This document shows, one piece after another, positions 10,571-18,678 of a stretch of DNA of 64,000 nt. The notes beneath the pieces were generated by a model, which was not told where the DNA came from, ran no database searches, and was given only the letters and a program-made list of their open reading frames with translations. Every line of letters starts with the position of its first letter. The first letter of the stretch is position 1. A program made the position numbers and the translations under genes. This DNA comes from Butyricicoccus pullicaecorum DSM 23266. Lineage in GTDB: Bacteria; Bacillota; Clostridia; Oscillospirales; Butyricicoccaceae. The DNA is taken from positions 28,813 to 92,812 of the forward strand of contig NZ_FUXW01000006.1 in NCBI RefSeq assembly GCF_900167005.1, in the 5' to 3' direction.

Positions 10571-11211
10571 GGTCTGGCCTCGGGGTGCTTGTCGTACAGC
10601 TTCTTTAAAAAGGTCATGCGGTGGATGGGACTGGGCCCGTGCGCCAGAATGGCTTCGGTGTGCGCCTTGGTGCCGTAGCCCTTGTGTCCGGCAAAGCCGT
10701 AGACCGGGTATTTTGCATCCATCTCGACCATATAGCGGTCACGCGTGACCTTGGCGAGGATGGATGCCGCGGCGATGGATGCACTCTTGGCATCGCCGCC
10801 CACGATACACTGACAGGGAATGTCCAGCATGGGGGCGCGGTTGCCATCAATGAGGGCAAAGTCTGCCGGGAGGGAAAGACCGGCAATCGCCTGCGTCATA
10901 GCCTGATAGGTAGCCTGTAAAATATTGATCTCGTCAATGACCGTATGATCGACCGAGGCGATGGCATAGGCCAGCGCCTTGCCGCAGATCTCGTCGTAGA
11001 GCGCTTCGCGGCGCTTCTCGGTCAGCTTTTTGGAGTCGTTTAAGCCGTCGATCACACAGCCCTCGGGCAAAATGACCGCTGCCGCAACCACCGGCCCTGC
11101 GAGGGGGCCGCGTCCGGCCTCGTCCACGCCGCACACCGCGCCAAAGCCCTGTTCGCGTGCGGCCTGCTCATAGTCCTGTGTGACGGTCGTTATCTCACGC
11201 TTCCGGGGCAT
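10567..11211 (-). CDS. rnhB: Ribonuclease HII
   Basis: 214-aa nuclease that removes RNA from RNA-DNA hybrids and single ribonucleotides from DNA. The family signature GVDEAGRGPLAGPVVAAAVIL holds the first Asp-Glu pair, followed by DSKKLTEKRRE and ALIDGN with a further catalytic Asp. The start at 11211 (GGAGG 9 nt upstream) is preferred to the ATG at 11310, whose extra 33 codons lie inside rbgA and show no conservation. It overlaps the end of rbgA by 17 nt and yraN by 4 nt, so the three are translationally linked. Confidence 0.94.
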   Translation of the reverse strand: MPRKREITTVTQDYEQAAREQGFGAVCGVDEAGRGPLAGPVVAAAVILPEGCVIDGLNDSKKLTEKRREALYDEICGKALAYAIASVDHTVIDEINILQATYQAMTQAIAGLSLPADFALIDGNRAPMLDIPCQCIVGGDAKSASIAAASILAKVTRDRYMVEMDAKYPVYGFAGHKGYGTKAHTEAILAHGPSPIHRMTFLKKLYDKHPEARP

Positions 11212-12073
11212 TTTCGTAATCCTCCGGGGTCTCCAGTGTAATGCGTCCGAGCACACCGCCGCGGAACTCGTCGAGCAGGATGCGCGCCATGCGCTCGGTG
11301 TCGATCTCACCGCCCGAGATCAGGAAACCGCGCTTTCTGCCCGCCTGCTGGAGCAGATCATAGCCCAGAAAGTCCGATTCCTCGGGGATGGTGAGTTTAT
11401 AGCGGTCGATGATGGCCTGCGGCGCGCGCTCAGCAAGCAGCTCGAACAGCTTGCAGGCCAGCGTCTCGATGTCCAGAATGTCGTCCTTGACCGCGCCTGT
11501 GACCGCGAGCAGGATGCCGACGCGCTCGTCGTCGAACTTGGGCCACAGAATGCCCGGGGTGTCCAGCAGGTCGATGCCGCCCTGCACGCGGAACCACTGT
11601 GCGCCGCGTGTGACGCCCGGCTTGTCGGCTGCCTTGGCCGATTTGCGTCCGAGCACGCGATTGATAAAGGTGGACTTACCCACGTTCGGGATGCCCACGA
11701 CCATAACGCGCACTGAGCGGCCGGTCTGACCCTTCTCGTTCCAGACCGCGATCTTGTCGGCCAGACGCTCGCGTGCGGCAGCGGCAAAGCGGGACGTGCC
11801 CGCACCGTGCTGGCTGTCGGTCTCCAAAACCGCGTAACCCTGCGCACGATACCAGGCCGCCCAGCGGCGGGTCTCATCGGGGTCGGCCAGGTCGGTACGG
11901 TTTAAGATGATCATGCGCGGCTTGTCGCCCGCGATGTCGTCCATATCCGGGTTTCGGCTGACCTGCGGGATGCGTGCATCCACCAGTTCGCACACCAGAT
12001 CGATATTCTTGAGGTTTTCGAGCATCTGGCGGCGGGTCTTGGCCATATGGCCGGGATACCATTGTATATTCAT
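11195..12073 (-). CDS. rbgA: Ribosome biogenesis GTPase RbgA/YlqF
   Basis: 292-aa circularly permuted GTPase required for late 50S assembly in Bacillus. The motif order is permuted as expected: NRTDLAD (G4) precedes GIPNVGKST (G1), then DTPGILWPK (G3). The conserved N-terminus MNIQWYPGHMAKTRR fixes the start at 12073; the longer in-frame version reaches back into lepB. A C-terminal helical domain follows the GTPase. The neighbourhood lepB-rbgA-rnhB matches the Bacillus arrangement. Confidence 0.95.
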   Translation of the reverse strand: MNIQWYPGHMAKTRRQMLENLKNIDLVCELVDARIPQVSRNPDMDDIAGDKPRMIILNRTDLADPDETRRWAAWYRAQGYAVLETDSQHGAGTSRFAAAARERLADKIAVWNEKGQTGRSVRVMVVGIPNVGKSTFINRVLGRKSAKAADKPGVTRGAQWFRVQGGIDLLDTPGILWPKFDDERVGILLAVTGAVKDDILDIETLACKLFELLAERAPQAIIDRYKLTIPEESDFLGYDLLQQAGRKRGFLISGGEIDTERMARILLDEFRGGVLGRITLETPEDYENAPEA

Positions 12074-12098
12074 GCGATTCCTCCAAAATAAGCGGGGC

Positions 12099-12677
12099 TT
12101 ACGACACCACGCCGAACGAGCTGAACGGGAAGATGACGGCCAGTACATGACCGATCACGTAGCGCTCGTCCACCAGACCGATGCGCGGGTCGCGGCTGTC
12201 GCTCGAACCGTTGCGGTTGTCACCGAGCAGGAACAGCTGACCTTCGGGTACGGTCAGCGGGAACTCGGTACCCTCTGCCGTGTAGGTCGGTTCGTTGATA
12301 TAGGGCTCATCCAGCACCTCGCCGTTGACGAACACCTCGCCAGTGGCAAAGTTGATATCTACGGTGTCACCGCCGACTGCAATAACGCGCTTGACGATGG
12401 GGCCGATGGAGAAAGTCTCCTTATTGACCACGATCACGTCCCCGCGCTCAGGGGTATAACCCAGATCGCTCACGATCATCATATCGTGATCCTGCAGGGT
12501 GGGCAGCATGGACGTACCATCGACCGCGATCAGGCGGAAAAAGAAGGTAAATACCACGACCACAAGGATCAGCGAAAAGATCATGGCCTCGCACCAGTCG
12601 AACAGACCGTTTGTAAAGCGTCCGGTGTCATTTTCCTGGTCTTTTGTATCCACCGGTGCGCTGTTTGGCTGCTTCAT
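12099..12677 (-). CDS. lepB: Signal peptidase I
   Basis: 192-aa membrane-anchored serine protease that removes signal peptides from secreted proteins. One N-terminal transmembrane helix (about residues 28-50 from the chosen start), the catalytic Ser in DGTSMLPTL, the catalytic Lys in VKRVIAVGGDTV and the conserved LGDNRNGSSDSRD box. Start at 12677 (AAGGAGGAG 9-nt spacing); the longer in-frame alternative at 12749 has no ribosome binding site. First gene of the lepB-rbgA-rnhB-yraN-dipeptidase-thrC-phosphoesterase operon. Confidence 0.95.
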   Translation of the reverse strand: MKQPNSAPVDTKDQENDTGRFTNGLFDWCEAMIFSLILVVVVFTFFFRLIAVDGTSMLPTLQDHDMMIVSDLGYTPERGDVIVVNKETFSIGPIVKRVIAVGGDTVDINFATGEVFVNGEVLDEPYINEPTYTAEGTEFPLTVPEGQLFLLGDNRNGSSDSRDPRIGLVDERYVIGHVLAVIFPFSSFGVVS

Positions 12678-12860
12678 GTTAGGCTCTCCTCCTTGAGACG
12701 ATAGATTGACACATGCACTCATTATAGTACGAAACCCGTTCCCGCGCAACTGAATCTTGCGATTTTATCGTGCTAGATCGCAAAAAAGTGTGAAATCTGC
12801 GTGTTCTGTCCGCTGACCGCGGACAGCGATGACGGGTTGTTTCAGACTGTGGGATGGGGA

Positions 12861-12896
12861 TAAAAGAAAAAGAGAGGAAGATACCTCTTCCTCTCT
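12861..12896 (-). terminator. Intrinsic terminator of rplS
   Basis: A perfect 11-bp stem (AGAGAGGAAGA/TCTTCCTCTCT on the minus strand) with a 4-nt loop, then TTTTCTTTT. It lies 20 nt after the rplS stop and isolates rplS from the lepB operon. Confidence 0.92.
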
Positions 12897-12916
12897 TTGG
12901 GTTTGCAATCTGGTAA

Positions 12917-13258
12917 TTAAACCTTCTCTGCAACCTTTGCAGCCTTACCAACGCGGCCACGCAGGTAGTACAGCTTTGCACGGCGAACCTTACCGTTACG
13001 AACAACCTCGAACTTAGCGATGTTGGGAGAGTGAACCGGGAAGGTCTTCTCAACGCCAACGCCGTAAGAAATGCGGCGAACGGTTACGGTCTTGTTGATG
13101 CCAGCGTGCTTCATCGCAATGATGATGCCCTCGAATACCTGAATACGCTCGCGGTTGCCCTCCTTGATCTTTGCATGAACCTTTACGGTGTCACCGATCT
13201 TGAGTTCGGGCAGATCGCTCTTGAGCTGCTGCTCAGACAGAACCTTTACTAAATCCAT
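12917..13258 (-). CDS. rplS: 50S ribosomal protein L19
   Basis: 113-aa ribosomal protein at the 30S-50S interface. Diagnostic stretches: [17 protein letters not shown] segment ([12 protein letters not shown] here), [35 protein letters not shown] and a C-terminal [17 protein letters not shown]. Start preceded by AAAGGAAG. It is monocistronic: promoter at 13358-13387, ~100-nt leader, own terminator. It is not linked to rpsP-rimM-trmD as in many Firmicutes. Confidence 0.97.
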   Translation of the reverse strand: MDLVKVLSEQQLKSDLPELKIGDTVKVHAKIKEGNRERIQVFEGIIIAMKHAGINKTVTVRRISYGVGVEKTFPVHSPNIAKFEVVRNGKVRRAKLYYLRGRVGKAAKVAEKV

Positions 13259-13357
13259 CTTTCAGTCTTCCTTTCATACTGGGCATTCATGCCTATCCTT
13301 CGATTAAGGCCATATCCTTCAGGCCGGTAGACAGAGGAATGTCCGTCGTTCTGTAAT

Positions 13358-13387
13358 AGTGTATCATATCCGCGCGGTGGTTTGCAA
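13358..13387 (-). promoter_or_regulatory. Promoter of rplS
   Basis: On the minus strand TTGCAA (13382-13387), 18-bp spacer, TACACT (13358-13363). It gives a leader of about 90-100 nt before rplS. No clear L19 autoregulatory fold was recognised. Confidence 0.55.
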
Positions 13388-13543
13388 GCATTTTTTTGTA
13401 TGGTCTCTGAGATTTTTCGCGGCTTTTGCGGTTTTTTTCTGAGCACTCTGTACAAAAGGCACAGAATCGGATATACTGAAAGCACCGGGAAGCCGGACGA
13501 GCGGCTTTCCGCTGATACCCTGCAAAAAAGGAGTCTTGGTTTT

Positions 13544-14854
13544 ATGTGGGCATACGAAAGCGTATTTTATCAGATTTATCCGATTGGTTTCTGCGGCGCA
13601 CCGCGCGTCAATGACGGTGTATATCAGAGCCGCATCCGCAAGGTCAGCGATTGGGCCGAACATATCCGCGCACTGGGTGCAGACGCGATCTACTTCTCTC
13701 CCCTCTTCGAGTCCGACTCGCACGGCTACGACACCCGTGATTTCCGCCGCATCGACTGCCGACTGGGCACCAATGCCGATTTCGCCGACGTTTGCGCCTG
13801 CCTACACCGCAACGGCATCCGCGTTGTCCTCGACGGCGTGTTCAACCACGTTGGACGCGGCTTCTGGGCGTTCCAGGATGTCCAGCAGAACAAATGGAAC
13901 TCACCCTACAAGGATTGGTTCCACATCAGCTTCGACGGCAATTCCAATTATAATGATGGATTTTGGTATGAGGGCTGGGAAGGTCATTACGAACTGGTCA
14001 AGCTCAACCTGCAAAATCCCGAGGTCGTAAACCATATCTTTGACTGCATCCGCGGCTGGGCCCAGCAGTTCGACATCGACGGCCTGCGTCTGGATGTTGC
14101 CTACTGCCTGCCGCCCGAGTTCCTCCGCCAGCTGCGTGCGTTCTGCGACACGCTCAAGCCCGACTTCTTCCTGGTCGGCGAGCTGCTGCACGGCGACTAC
14201 AACCAGCGCGTTGGCGAGGGTATGCTGCACTCGTGCACCAACTACGAGTGCTATAAAGGTCTGTACTCCTCGCTCAACTCCATGAACCTCTTCGAGATCA
14301 CCCATTCCCTGCTCCGTCAGTTCGGCCCGGAAAATTGGACCTTATATAAAGGTAAGCATCTGTTAGCTTTCGTCGATAACCACGACGTAACCCGTGCCGC
14401 CTCCATCCTGACCAATCCCAAACACCTGCCGCTGCTCTACGGTATGCTGTTCGGTATGCCCGGCATTCCCTGCATCTATTATGGCAGTGAGTGGGGCGCA
14501 GAGGGCAAAAAGGAACAGGGCGACGACGCTCTGCGTCCGTCCTTCGACGCACCGGTCGAAAACGAGCTGACCGAGTGGATTGCCAAGCTGGCAAAGGCGC
14601 ATAAGCAGTCCAAGGCACTGTGCTATGGCAGCTTCAAACAGCTGGTTCTGACCAATAAACAGTGCGTCTGGGAGCGTGAAGCCGAGGGTGAACGCGTTCT
14701 GGTCGCCATCAATGCCGACAGCGAGCCGTACACCGCACACTTTGACGCGCGTTCGGGTCAGGCAGTGGATTTGATCACCGGTCAGCTGCACGACTTCGGC
14801 GGCGGCTCAGAACTCCCGCCGTATTCGGTCGCGTTCTGGAAGACTGAGCACTGA
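13544..14854 (+). CDS. Alpha-amylase family glycoside hydrolase (GH13)
   Basis: 436-aa GH13 enzyme without signal peptide, probably acting on imported malto-oligosaccharides. The four conserved regions are present: DGVFNH (I), GLRLDVA with the nucleophile Asp (II), VGELLHG with the acid/base Glu (III) and FVDNHD (IV). It starts directly at the catalytic barrel (YESVFYQIYPIGFCG), so the N-terminal domain of neopullulanases is absent. Start at 13544: AAGGAG lies 9 nt upstream, while the in-frame upstream codons overlap the rplS promoter. Monocistronic; terminator hairpins follow at 15000-15070. Confidence 0.88.
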   Translation: MWAYESVFYQIYPIGFCGAPRVNDGVYQSRIRKVSDWAEHIRALGADAIYFSPLFESDSHGYDTRDFRRIDCRLGTNADFADVCACLHRNGIRVVLDGVFNHVGRGFWAFQDVQQNKWNSPYKDWFHISFDGNSNYNDGFWYEGWEGHYELVKLNLQNPEVVNHIFDCIRGWAQQFDIDGLRLDVAYCLPPEFLRQLRAFCDTLKPDFFLVGELLHGDYNQRVGEGMLHSCTNYECYKGLYSSLNSMNLFEITHSLLRQFGPENWTLYKGKHLLAFVDNHDVTRAASILTNPKHLPLLYGMLFGMPGIPCIYYGSEWGAEGKKEQGDDALRPSFDAPVENELTEWIAKLAKAHKQSKALCYGSFKQLVLTNKQCVWEREAEGERVLVAINADSEPYTAHFDARSGQAVDLITGQLHDFGGGSELPPYSVAFWKTEH

Positions 14855-14879
14855 TTTAACGTCTAGCACTGCAGCCCAG

Positions 14880-14958
14880 CTCGGGATTCTCAAGGGACTG
14901 CGTCCCTTGAGCCCGTCCAGGTGGAACCTGGTCGAGCCCGCAGGCTCGAAACGCCCCA
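14880..14958 (-). repeat. Palindromic repeat module, inverted diverged copy
   Basis: Read on the minus strand it follows the plan of the 15115 module: GGGG, a TTTCGAGCC/GGCTCG hairpin and a CTCAAGGGAC/GTCCCTTGAG hairpin, with an added ACCAGG/CCTGGT hairpin. Stem sequences differ from the other copies but pairing is kept. It faces the direct copy at 15115, enclosing the two terminators. Confidence 0.55.
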
Positions 14959-14994
14959 TTGATTCCCGGTGTCCGCCCCGGGAATCAACCTGAA

Positions 14995-15029
14995 CAAAAA
15001 AAGAAAAGCGCGTCCAGCAGGACGCGCAA
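14995..15029 (-). terminator. Intrinsic terminator of the antiporter gene (minus strand)
   Basis: GCGCGTCC pairs with GGACGCGC around a 4-nt loop; on the minus strand it is followed by TTTTCTTTTTTTG. It serves the minus-strand antiporter gene that converges on the amylase gene. Confidence 0.8.
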
Positions 15030-15035
15030 TACTCT

Positions 15036-15075
15036 GGAAAGACCAACCAATGGTTGGTCTTTCCTTTTTGTTTGT
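15036..15075 (+). terminator. Intrinsic terminator of the amylase gene (plus strand)
   Basis: GAAAGACCAACC pairs with GGTTGGTCTTTC around a 2-4 nt loop and is followed on the plus strand by CTTTTTGTTTG. It is paired head-on with the minus-strand terminator just to its left. Confidence 0.8.
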
Positions 15076-15114
15076 TTTGGTTGAAACCCGGTCCGAATAC
15101 CGGGTTTCAAAAAG

Positions 15115-15192
15115 GGGATTTCGCTGTCTGCGGACAGCGACTCAGGGCTCTGCCCTGAGAACCCGCAGCCTTTGAAAAGGCTGGCGAAACTT
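15115..15192 (+). repeat. Palindromic repeat module, copy 2
   Basis: Closely matches 227-308: GGGGATTTCGCT start, GCTGTC/GACAGC stem, identical CTCAGGGC/GCCCTGAG stem, the linker GAACCCGCAGCCTTT and AAGGCTGGCGAAA end. It stops about 20 nt from the antiporter stop codon, as copy 1 stops at the engB stop. The rest of the 357-bp gap between amylase and antiporter genes (14855-15211) holds the terminators and a TGAAACCCGGT/ACCGGGTTTCA hairpin near 15081-15110. Confidence 0.7.
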
Positions 15193-15211
15193 TCAGTGTT
15201 TGGTGCGGTGC

Positions 15212-16393
15212 TTATTTCGCTCTTTGCAGCCACTTTTTATACGTACAATCAATCGCAATCGCGCCAAACGGTGCGGTGATCAAGATCGCCAGAACGGCAA
15301 CAGTCAGCACGGTCTCACCGCAGGCAAGTCCCATTGCCAGCGGTACACCACCAATGGCTGCCTGTACGGTTGCCTTAGGCGTATACGCCAGCATACAGAA
15401 TGCGCGTTCCTTGCCATTGAGTTTGGTACCGAGCACGCTGGCAAACACGCCTGCCATGCGGAACACCATTGCACCCAGAATCAGTAGAATCGCTGCAACG
15501 CCGGCATACGCAACATACGCAACATTGACCATCGCACCGACCAATACGAACAGCAGCAGCTCTGCACCGACCCAGAGACGGTCATACTTAGCAGACAGTC
15601 GCTTGGACACGACCGGAATGCGCTGTCCCAGCATGATGCCCATGCTCATAACGGCCAGCAAACCAGAGAAACCGATGATACCCGTACAGTGGTCTTCGAT
15701 GGTGACCAGCACAAAGGACAGCGCCAGAAAAACGACGACCTTGATGCTGTCGCGCATGTGCACATGAGAGAACCACCACGCCAGCGCCAGACCACACAGC
15801 ACACCGGCAGCAATACCAAGCACCAGCGAGGTCGGGATGCGGACGAAGTCGAGCGGCGACAGCGTACCGCCCGATGCGAGGCTGGTAAAGGACGAGAACA
15901 GCACGATGACATACACGTCATCGACCGACGCACCCGCCAGAATCATCTGCGGAATGCCCTGCCCGGAGCCGTACCCTTCATCCATCAGGCGCAGCATACG
16001 CGGTACCACAACTGCCGGAGAGACTGCTGCGATGACCGAGCCGATGATTGCAGCTTCGAGCACGCTCACGCCCAGCAGGCGCGGTGCCAGAATGACCGTA
16101 CCAACGATCTCAAAGGTTGCAGGCACAAAACACAGCAGCACCGCCGAACGGCCAACCTTGCGCAGATCGCCAATGTCCAGACTCAGGCCGGCGCGGGTCA
16201 GGATGATGATGAGCGCAACCTTGCGCAGGTCAGCCGAAATTGCCAGCAGGCTATCGTCGAGCAATCCCAGCGCATACGGGCCGAAGGCAATGCCGACGAG
16301 CAGCATACCCAAAAGCGGCGGCAGGCGTAATCGCCTAAAAACCTCTCCGGCGAGCAATCCGCCCAGAAAAACCAGTGCCAAACTCCATAACAT
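15212..16393 (-). CDS. Cation:proton antiporter (monovalent cation/H+ exchanger family)
   Basis: 393-aa membrane protein with about 12 hydrophobic segments and no C-terminal TrkA/RCK domain. The paired acidic residues expected in the ion-binding helix are seen in ILAGASVDDVYVIVLFSSF (about residue 155). The N-terminus (LPPLLGMLLVGIAFGP) and the TRAGLSLD segment match the Na+/H+ exchanger fold. The ion (Na+, K+ or Li+) cannot be told. It is expressed from a good promoter at 16527-16555 through a ~125-nt leader that ends in a strong terminator just before the ribosome binding site, pointing to ligand-controlled attenuation. Confidence 0.88.
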   Translation of the reverse strand: MLWSLALVFLGGLLAGEVFRRLRLPPLLGMLLVGIAFGPYALGLLDDSLLAISADLRKVALIIILTRAGLSLDIGDLRKVGRSAVLLCFVPATFEIVGTVILAPRLLGVSVLEAAIIGSVIAAVSPAVVVPRMLRLMDEGYGSGQGIPQMILAGASVDDVYVIVLFSSFTSLASGGTLSPLDFVRIPTSLVLGIAAGVLCGLALAWWFSHVHMRDSIKVVVFLALSFVLVTIEDHCTGIIGFSGLLAVMSMGIMLGQRIPVVSKRLSAKYDRLWVGAELLLFVLVGAMVNVAYVAYAGVAAILLILGAMVFRMAGVFASVLGTKLNGKERAFCMLAYTPKATVQAAIGGVPLAMGLACGETVLTVAVLAILITAPFGAIAIDCTYKKWLQRAK

Positions 16394-16417
16394 AGTTCTT
16401 TTTCCTCCTTACACAGA

Positions 16418-16468
16418 CAAAAAGAGCTGACAACTCCTGCAAAAATCGTTGCAGAAGTCATCAGCTCT
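16418..16468 (-). terminator. Leader terminator (attenuator) upstream of the antiporter gene
   Basis: On the minus strand a 19-bp continuous stem (four G-U pairs), AGAGCTGATGACTTCTGCA with its partner ending in TGTCAGCTCT, 8-nt loop, then TTTTTG. It sits 6-10 nt before the GGAGG of the antiporter gene, so unless disrupted it should stop transcription before the coding region. Confidence 0.75.
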
Positions 16469-16521
16469 CGTCATTCAAGCGGTTTCGGCGCAAAGGCCGC
16501 GGGAGACATTCATTCCCTCGG
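16469..16521 (-). ncRNA. Candidate riboswitch-type aptamer in the antiporter leader (class not identified)
   Basis: Between the predicted start site (about 16520) and the attenuator stem are ~50 nt with two short helices, GGGA/TCCC and GCGG/CCGC, and the segment GCGCCGAAACCGC. I could not match it to yybP-ykoY, ydaO, crcB, T-box or other classes I know well. Position and downstream gene make an ion-sensing element plausible (Na+, Li+ or Mn2+ type), but this is inference. Confidence 0.4.
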
Positions 16522-16526
16522 CTGTT

Positions 16527-16555
16527 ATCATAGCACGCACACGCCTGTCTGTCAA
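16527..16555 (-). promoter_or_regulatory. Strong sigma-A promoter of the antiporter gene
   Basis: On the minus strand TTGACA (16550-16555), exactly 17 bp, TATGAT (16527-16532). It defines a leader of about 125 nt. Confidence 0.82.
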
Positions 16556-16676
16556 TCCCTGTTTTCCTGTCTTAATTCATCCGTTTTTCAAGCTCCAATT
16601 GATGGCACAGGAAATATTCGCTATTGTATACGAAATAAGGTTTGGTGACAAACAAGCGAGTATAGCCTTCATTATA

Positions 16677-17474
16677 TCAACAGCCGAAACCATTATATCC
16701 CGAAAACGCCAACATGTAAATTGCCATAAAAAACGGTATACCCTGTTTGTTTGCAATTTCCTCCAATTCTTGCATCACAGTGTCTTTTGGCGTCTTTATA
16801 TAAGCATCAGACACCACCGATTCGATCACATCAGGCAATATCATACACATCTGATAAAACGCATCTTCCTGTCCTGTTACTAAGGCATAAAACTTATCCA
16901 GACTTATTCTACGAATACGTTTGTGCGATACTTTCTTTTTGTCAACAGTGGTTTCCCATTTAATATCTTGTGAATTTTTTGCAATCGCTTCAACAAGATA
17001 ACAAACACAATCATCATCTTGTAAAAGTTGATTTTGCATTTTGATATATGTTTTTCCAGCAGCAGGTGCATTCATCGTATTATGTTTATTCTTCATCTCA
17101 ACATAAATCCTATGTACGCAATCTCCCATGGACAGCTGAATGCCATCTTGATCTTCAAAGATAACATCCCATCCGCCTTCTTTTCCGTTTGCGGGTACGC
17201 GACACTTTGCAATATACTGAAAAATTTTTTGATGGAAATATCCTATATCATTATTATTTGATTTATCTCTCTGTCTAAAAATTTCATTTTTAACAATTTC
17301 CTCCCAAGTCGAGTGATAAACCATCTTATCAAAGATGAGTTTAATGGGATCTATAATATTGCTGTTAAACTTTTTAATATCATAAGACTCAAGCTTTTCT
17401 CCATACTTTTCAATCGTATCCGCAACATGCTGTTTAAATTCTTCTTCAGAAATAAAGCTTAACGGCCACATCAT
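16677..17474 (-). CDS. Eco47II-like type II restriction endonuclease
   Basis: 265-aa protein resembling the Eco47II restriction endonuclease family. Supporting segments: FNSNIIDPIKLIFD near residue 35, IGYFHQKIFQYI, GGWDVIFED and IYVEMKNKHNTMN (PD-(D/E)xK core with Asp and ExK), then TYIKMQNQLLQD and YLVEAIAKNSQDIKW. Family members cut GGWCC-type sites; the exact site here is inferred only from the family. Its ATG overlaps the methyltransferase stop by 4 nt. AT-rich and with rare-codon use unlike the neighbours, so probably acquired. Confidence 0.8.
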   Translation of the reverse strand: MMWPLSFISEEEFKQHVADTIEKYGEKLESYDIKKFNSNIIDPIKLIFDKMVYHSTWEEIVKNEIFRQRDKSNNNDIGYFHQKIFQYIAKCRVPANGKEGGWDVIFEDQDGIQLSMGDCVHRIYVEMKNKHNTMNAPAAGKTYIKMQNQLLQDDDCVCYLVEAIAKNSQDIKWETTVDKKKVSHKRIRRISLDKFYALVTGQEDAFYQMCMILPDVIESVVSDAYIKTPKDTVMQELEEIANKQGIPFFMAIYMLAFSGYNGFGC

Positions 17475-18481
17475 AGCACCTCCAGCACCGCTTTAATACT
17501 CAATCCAATTTCTTTAGCCAGATTAACAGGAACGGCATTTCCTACTTGTTTATATCGTTCAGATAATTTGCCACTAAACTCCCAATCATCAGGAAAGGTC
17601 TGAAATCTAGCATTTTCTCTATAAGAAAACGGTCTAACCTCCAGTGGATGGCATCGATCAGTCTGCTTCATACCTGGATTTGTGAGCACAGTTAAAGACG
17701 GTTCATCCAATCCGATTCTGCGCAAGATACCAGTTCTGCCTCCTCCCATATCCCAACAAGTCTTCATATATGCTTTTGCAACGACAGGATCAATATTTCT
17801 CCAATACCCTCCGGGCGGTACAAGTGCAAATACTGCCGCTTTATTCTCCGAATATCTCGCGCATTCAGAAGATGACGGATTTATATCCAACTTCACATCA
17901 CGAACAACCGGTTTATAGCTATATTCCTTTGGAAATTCAAATCGACATTTTCCTGCTAAATCATTTCTTATACCTACCATTATGAGACGTTCTCTTTTTT
18001 GCGGAACACCATAATTCCAAGCATTTAACACTTTATGATAGGTGGTATATCCTTCATCTTCAAATATATCTAAAATCGTTTTAAATGTTCTTCCTTTATC
18101 ATGTGAAAGCAGCCCTTTAACATTTTCAAAAAGAAACATTTTAGGCTGCAACTTATGCAGGAAAGTGGCATAATGATAAAACATTGTGCCTCGAACATCT
18201 TGAAGCCCCAGACGTTTACCTGCATAACTAAACGCTTGACACGGCGCGCCACCCGAAAGCAAATCAAGATCATATTTCTTTATATTAAATTCTTTTTCCA
18301 AGTTTCGTTCCGCTGTCAGCGCAATGTCTTCACATAATACATTCCAATTTGGTCTATTCTGAATAAGTGTATCCACCGCGTCACGATTGAACTCAACAAG
18401 TCCAATATGATGGAAGCCAGCTTGCTCCAATCCCAAAGCAAGCCCGCCTCCACCAGCAAATAGTTCAATCGAAGTATACAT
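17471..18481 (-). CDS. DNA (cytosine-5-)-methyltransferase of the type II R-M system
   Basis: 336-aa C5 methyltransferase. Motif I ELFAGGGGLALGLEQAG, motif IV GGAPCQAFSYAGKR with the catalytic Cys, motif VI FENVKGLL, motif VIII KRERLIMVGI, then a short target-recognition region and motif X QVGNAVPVNLAKEIG. It protects the host from the downstream nuclease and lies first in the operon, so modification precedes restriction. RBS AAGGAG; promoter with an operator-like palindrome at 18515-18545. AT-rich island between GC-rich neighbours. Confidence 0.93.
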   Translation of the reverse strand: MYTSIELFAGGGGLALGLEQAGFHHIGLVEFNRDAVDTLIQNRPNWNVLCEDIALTAERNLEKEFNIKKYDLDLLSGGAPCQAFSYAGKRLGLQDVRGTMFYHYATFLHKLQPKMFLFENVKGLLSHDKGRTFKTILDIFEDEGYTTYHKVLNAWNYGVPQKRERLIMVGIRNDLAGKCRFEFPKEYSYKPVVRDVKLDINPSSSECARYSENKAAVFALVPPGGYWRNIDPVVAKAYMKTCWDMGGGRTGILRRIGLDEPSLTVLTNPGMKQTDRCHPLEVRPFSYRENARFQTFPDDWEFSGKLSERYKQVGNAVPVNLAKEIGLSIKAVLEVL

Positions 18482-18514
18482 GATTCTAGTCTCCTTAATT
18501 TGGGTATATCTATA

Positions 18515-18545
18515 TTATGATATCATAAATTTGATATTTTTTCAA
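18515..18545 (-). promoter_or_regulatory. Promoter and palindrome upstream of the R-M operon
   Basis: On the minus strand TTGAAA (18540-18545), 17 bp, TATCAT (18517-18522). The -10 lies inside a perfect 14-bp palindrome TTATGATATCATAA (18515-18528), a good position for autorepression. No separate controller (C) gene is present; the methyltransferase itself is a possible regulator. Confidence 0.55.
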
Positions 18546-18678
18546 CACAGCAAATATGAGAAAACACACGTCCCAGAACAAATTCGATTCTTTCAGAGCT
18601 AATTTTTTAGCTATTTTATCGGTATATTTGCTCGATTCCTTTTGCTTAGTAAACACTCCTCTGGTAAACAGATAGACA

